A stretch of 31,494 bases of DNA, taken from DATKXU01 sp035528905 (GTDB taxonomy: Bacteria; Armatimonadota; UBA5829; DTJY01). How positions within the stretch are numbered: the stretch's first letter is position 1; each line of letters begins with the position of its first letter. Under the pieces are notes generated by a model. It had not been told where the DNA came from and ran no database searches. It saw only the letters and a program-made list of their open reading frames with translations. The position numbers were made by a program, and so were the translations under genes. Of this stretch, positions 30,135 through 31,494 are shown piece after piece. The stretch covers positions 1 to 31,494 of the forward strand of contig DATKXU010000078.1 in NCBI GenBank assembly GCA_035528905.1. The letters run 5' to 3'.

Positions 30135-31286
30135 CTACCCCGCTTCGACTAATGGAGGATTAACGTATCCATGATACCCCTCGGCGACGTTTCCGGCTTT
30201 CGCATCGCCATCATGGAAGTACAGGCGATACGCGAACGGGAATTCCTCTCCCGACTTTACGACGTGGCTGCCGTCCACATTCGGGTCTCCCGCATAGGCC
30301 GACAAGGCGAACGGGTTTGCCGCAAAGAGCCCGTAGTCGCGGACGTGCCAGCGAGTCGGATGCCGGAAGTTATCAGGACTATCGAAGATTGAGATACCCA
30401 TGATTCCGCCATCCACCGGGCCGGAATAGTCGCACCAGTGCGCAGGCTTTCCCCAGCATTCGGCTTCTGTGACGCCGCCGAAGCAATTCGTAATCACCCC
30501 GCCCTTGTCGCCGTCAATGCTGGTGGCCACTCTGACGGATGCGATGCCCCCCTCCTTGGTATCGCCGAACCTGACATCGCCCTCGGTAGCGCGGAACACG
30601 ACGCCGAGGTCAATGATCCTACCGGTTTCCGGCAAGTTGTAGATGGTGATGGTACGCACTTCTTCCATCAGCTTCCTGCCCCCGCTGTCCACCCAATCGT
30701 TCAAAGCGCGGATGCGCCCGAATACGGGTCCCTCCGACTTCTCCAAGAACTGGCGATGGACGATGCGGGCGCAGCCCTCTTCCTCCGACCAGTCGTCCGC
30801 GCCGTTCACATCGCCGAAAGCCACCCAGACTGACCTATGATGCTTGTGGTCGCTGGTCTCGCCCGGAACGTCCTTAATCATCGGGTAATTCCGCGTGATG
30901 CCTTTCCCGCCAGGGCCAAGTATCGGGTAGAGGAACGGACGAACTATGTCGCCGCCGTAGTGGTAGCTCGTGAACAACTGGCCGCCGATTCGAAACTCCA
31001 CCTCATCGCCCATATCCACCAGCTCCACGGGCGAGGTCGAAGGTGAGACGCCCGGCTGAGTTTCATACTCCCGTGTTTCACCGACCCGAAGGCTATCCAC
31101 GATCCAACACAGGGACCGCTCTTCCGCGTCCACCATGAGTTGCGTGGGTATCTGCCGACCCGCCGCCAAGTCTATCAATGCCACCGTGTCCGACGGCTTG
31201 ATACTGAGACCACCTACGGGAACGCAGACCGGCACATTTCTGCACGAGTGCCTGGCCGCAGTCACCGATATATGCTTCTTCCCCAC
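30135..31286 (-). CDS. DUF6807 family protein (often mislabelled PmoA)
   Basis: A 383-residue protein with the family pattern FLYPILGPGGKGITRNYPM followed by DHKHHRSVWVAFGDVNGADDW. Databases sometimes call these 'methane oxygenase PmoA', but nothing here resembles a copper membrane monooxygenase: there are no transmembrane helices. Family members are predicted beta-sandwich proteins common in carbohydrate-use clusters of Planctomycetota, Armatimonadota and Bacteroidota; the biochemical role is unsettled. No signal peptide is visible. The start is GTG at 31284-31286, with GGAGG about five bases upstream. It is first in a probable operon with the glycosidase downstream. The HHR and conserved Asp residues could form an active site, which is inference. 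Confidence 0.82.
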   Translation of the reverse strand: MGKKHISVTAARHSCRNVPVCVPVGGLSIKPSDTVALIDLAAGRQIPTQLMVDAEERSLCWIVDSLRVGETREYETQPGVSPSTSPVELVDMGDEVEFRIGGQLFTSYHYGGDIVRPFLYPILGPGGKGITRNYPMIKDVPGETSDHKHHRSVWVAFGDVNGADDWSEEEGCARIVHRQFLEKSEGPVFGRIRALNDWVDSGGRKLMEEVRTITIYNLPETGRIIDLGVVFRATEGDVRFGDTKEGGIASVRVATSIDGDKGGVITNCFGGVTEAECWGKPAHWCDYSGPVDGGIMGISIFDSPDNFRHPTRWHVRDYGLFAANPFALSAYAGDPNVDGSHVVKSGEEFPFAYRLYFHDGDAKAGNVAEGYHGYVNPPLVEAG

Positions 31287-31372
31287 TGCTGCCTCCGATG
31301 ATCGGATATATGGCTCGCCAATTGTACTTTAAGGCCGCCCTAACGGGCCTCTCCACCGGAAAGCCCCTTAAT

Positions 31373-31401
31373 ACTCTACTGTTCCGCACGCCGGGTGTCA
31401 A
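31373..31401 (-). promoter_or_regulatory. Promoter of the DUF6807-glycosidase operon
   Basis: On the minus strand TTGACA (31396-31401), 17 bp, TAGAGT (31373-31378). The transcript would start near 31366, about 80 nt upstream of the GTG. Confidence 0.78.
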
Positions 31402-31406
31402 CCGCC

Positions 31407-31435
31407 CCAGGGATGGGCGCCCATATCCGCCCTGG
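31407..31435. promoter_or_regulatory. Palindrome just upstream of the -35, operator candidate
   Basis: A perfect 12 bp palindrome ATGGGCGCCCAT (31413-31424) is enclosed by CCAGGG and CCCTGG. It begins six bases upstream of the -35 of the DUF6807 promoter. It could be a repressor or activator site, or the terminator of a gene outside the window. No further gene is seen to the window end. Confidence 0.4.
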
Positions 31436-31494
31436 AGTCGGTTCCCGGGTCTACGTCGTCGGGATGGCCGGAGTCTATACACGGAGAATTCAGC

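Noticed and set aside
30135..31286. Particulate methane monooxygenase subunit PmoA
   Set aside because: Automatic names of this family suggest it, but the sequence has no membrane helices and lies with a glycosidase gene.
1..31494. CRISPR arrays
   Set aside because: No regularly spaced identical repeats of 24-40 bp; the short tandem units of 7-8 bp are a different class.

Overview
The window looks like a stretch of a diderm (Gram-negative-type) bacterial chromosome of moderately high GC, probably a contig from an uncultured lineage. An LptD-like outer-membrane assembly protein argues for an outer membrane. The order rpmE-DUF1385-prfA-prmC-tsaC, a B12-dependent ribonucleotide reductase, a stand-alone AICAR formyltransferase, a DUF6807 protein, an MGH1-type glycosidase and a DUF6784 remnant together fit Armatimonadota or a neighbouring phylum. 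That placement is inference; no rRNA gene is present. GTG and TTG starts are frequent, and many promoters are close to the sigma-70 consensus with 17-18 bp spacers, which lets several start codons be corrected.

Layout. 1-1362: an insertion sequence with a DDE transposase and iterated terminal repeats; its left end coincides with the window edge. 1372-4714: an inositol-monophosphatase-family gene, a cold-shock protein, a TPR lipoprotein and a DUF6784 remnant. 8189-4073 (minus): operon rpmE-DUF1385-prfA-prmC-tsaC, headed by a leader with an intrinsic terminator. 8251-10033 (plus): a histone-deacetylase-family amidohydrolase and a DUF1232 membrane protein. 10394-10057 (minus): a tRNA operon with a truncated tRNA-Gly-like copy, then tRNA-Gly and tRNA-Cys. 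12977-10419 (minus): a membrane sensor with GAF domains and a PP2C phosphatase. 13347-14717: a secreted trypsin-like protease fused to ankyrin repeats. 15026-14736 (minus): tRNA-Leu and tRNA-Val.

15071-20137 (plus) is the most notable operon: NurA nuclease, a stand-alone HAS-barrel-like protein, HerA translocase, and an LptD-like protein. The first three are expected to form a DNA-end-processing machine; the middle protein has no assigned function that I know of. 20672-20223: a small zinc-binding-type protein. 23567-20707 (minus): a 35-residue basic protein, glutamate dehydrogenase with a long structured leader, and a nucleoside hydrolase. 25212-23863 (minus): AICAR formyltransferase under a ZTP riboswitch. 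28128-25285 (minus): nrdR-nrdJ under two NrdR boxes. 31401-28222 (minus): a DUF6807 protein and an MGH1-type glycosidase, probably a carbohydrate-use operon.

Several intergenic gaps hold degenerate tandem repeats of period 7 or 8, two of them arranged as inverted arrays. No CRISPR array, prophage or rRNA operon was seen.
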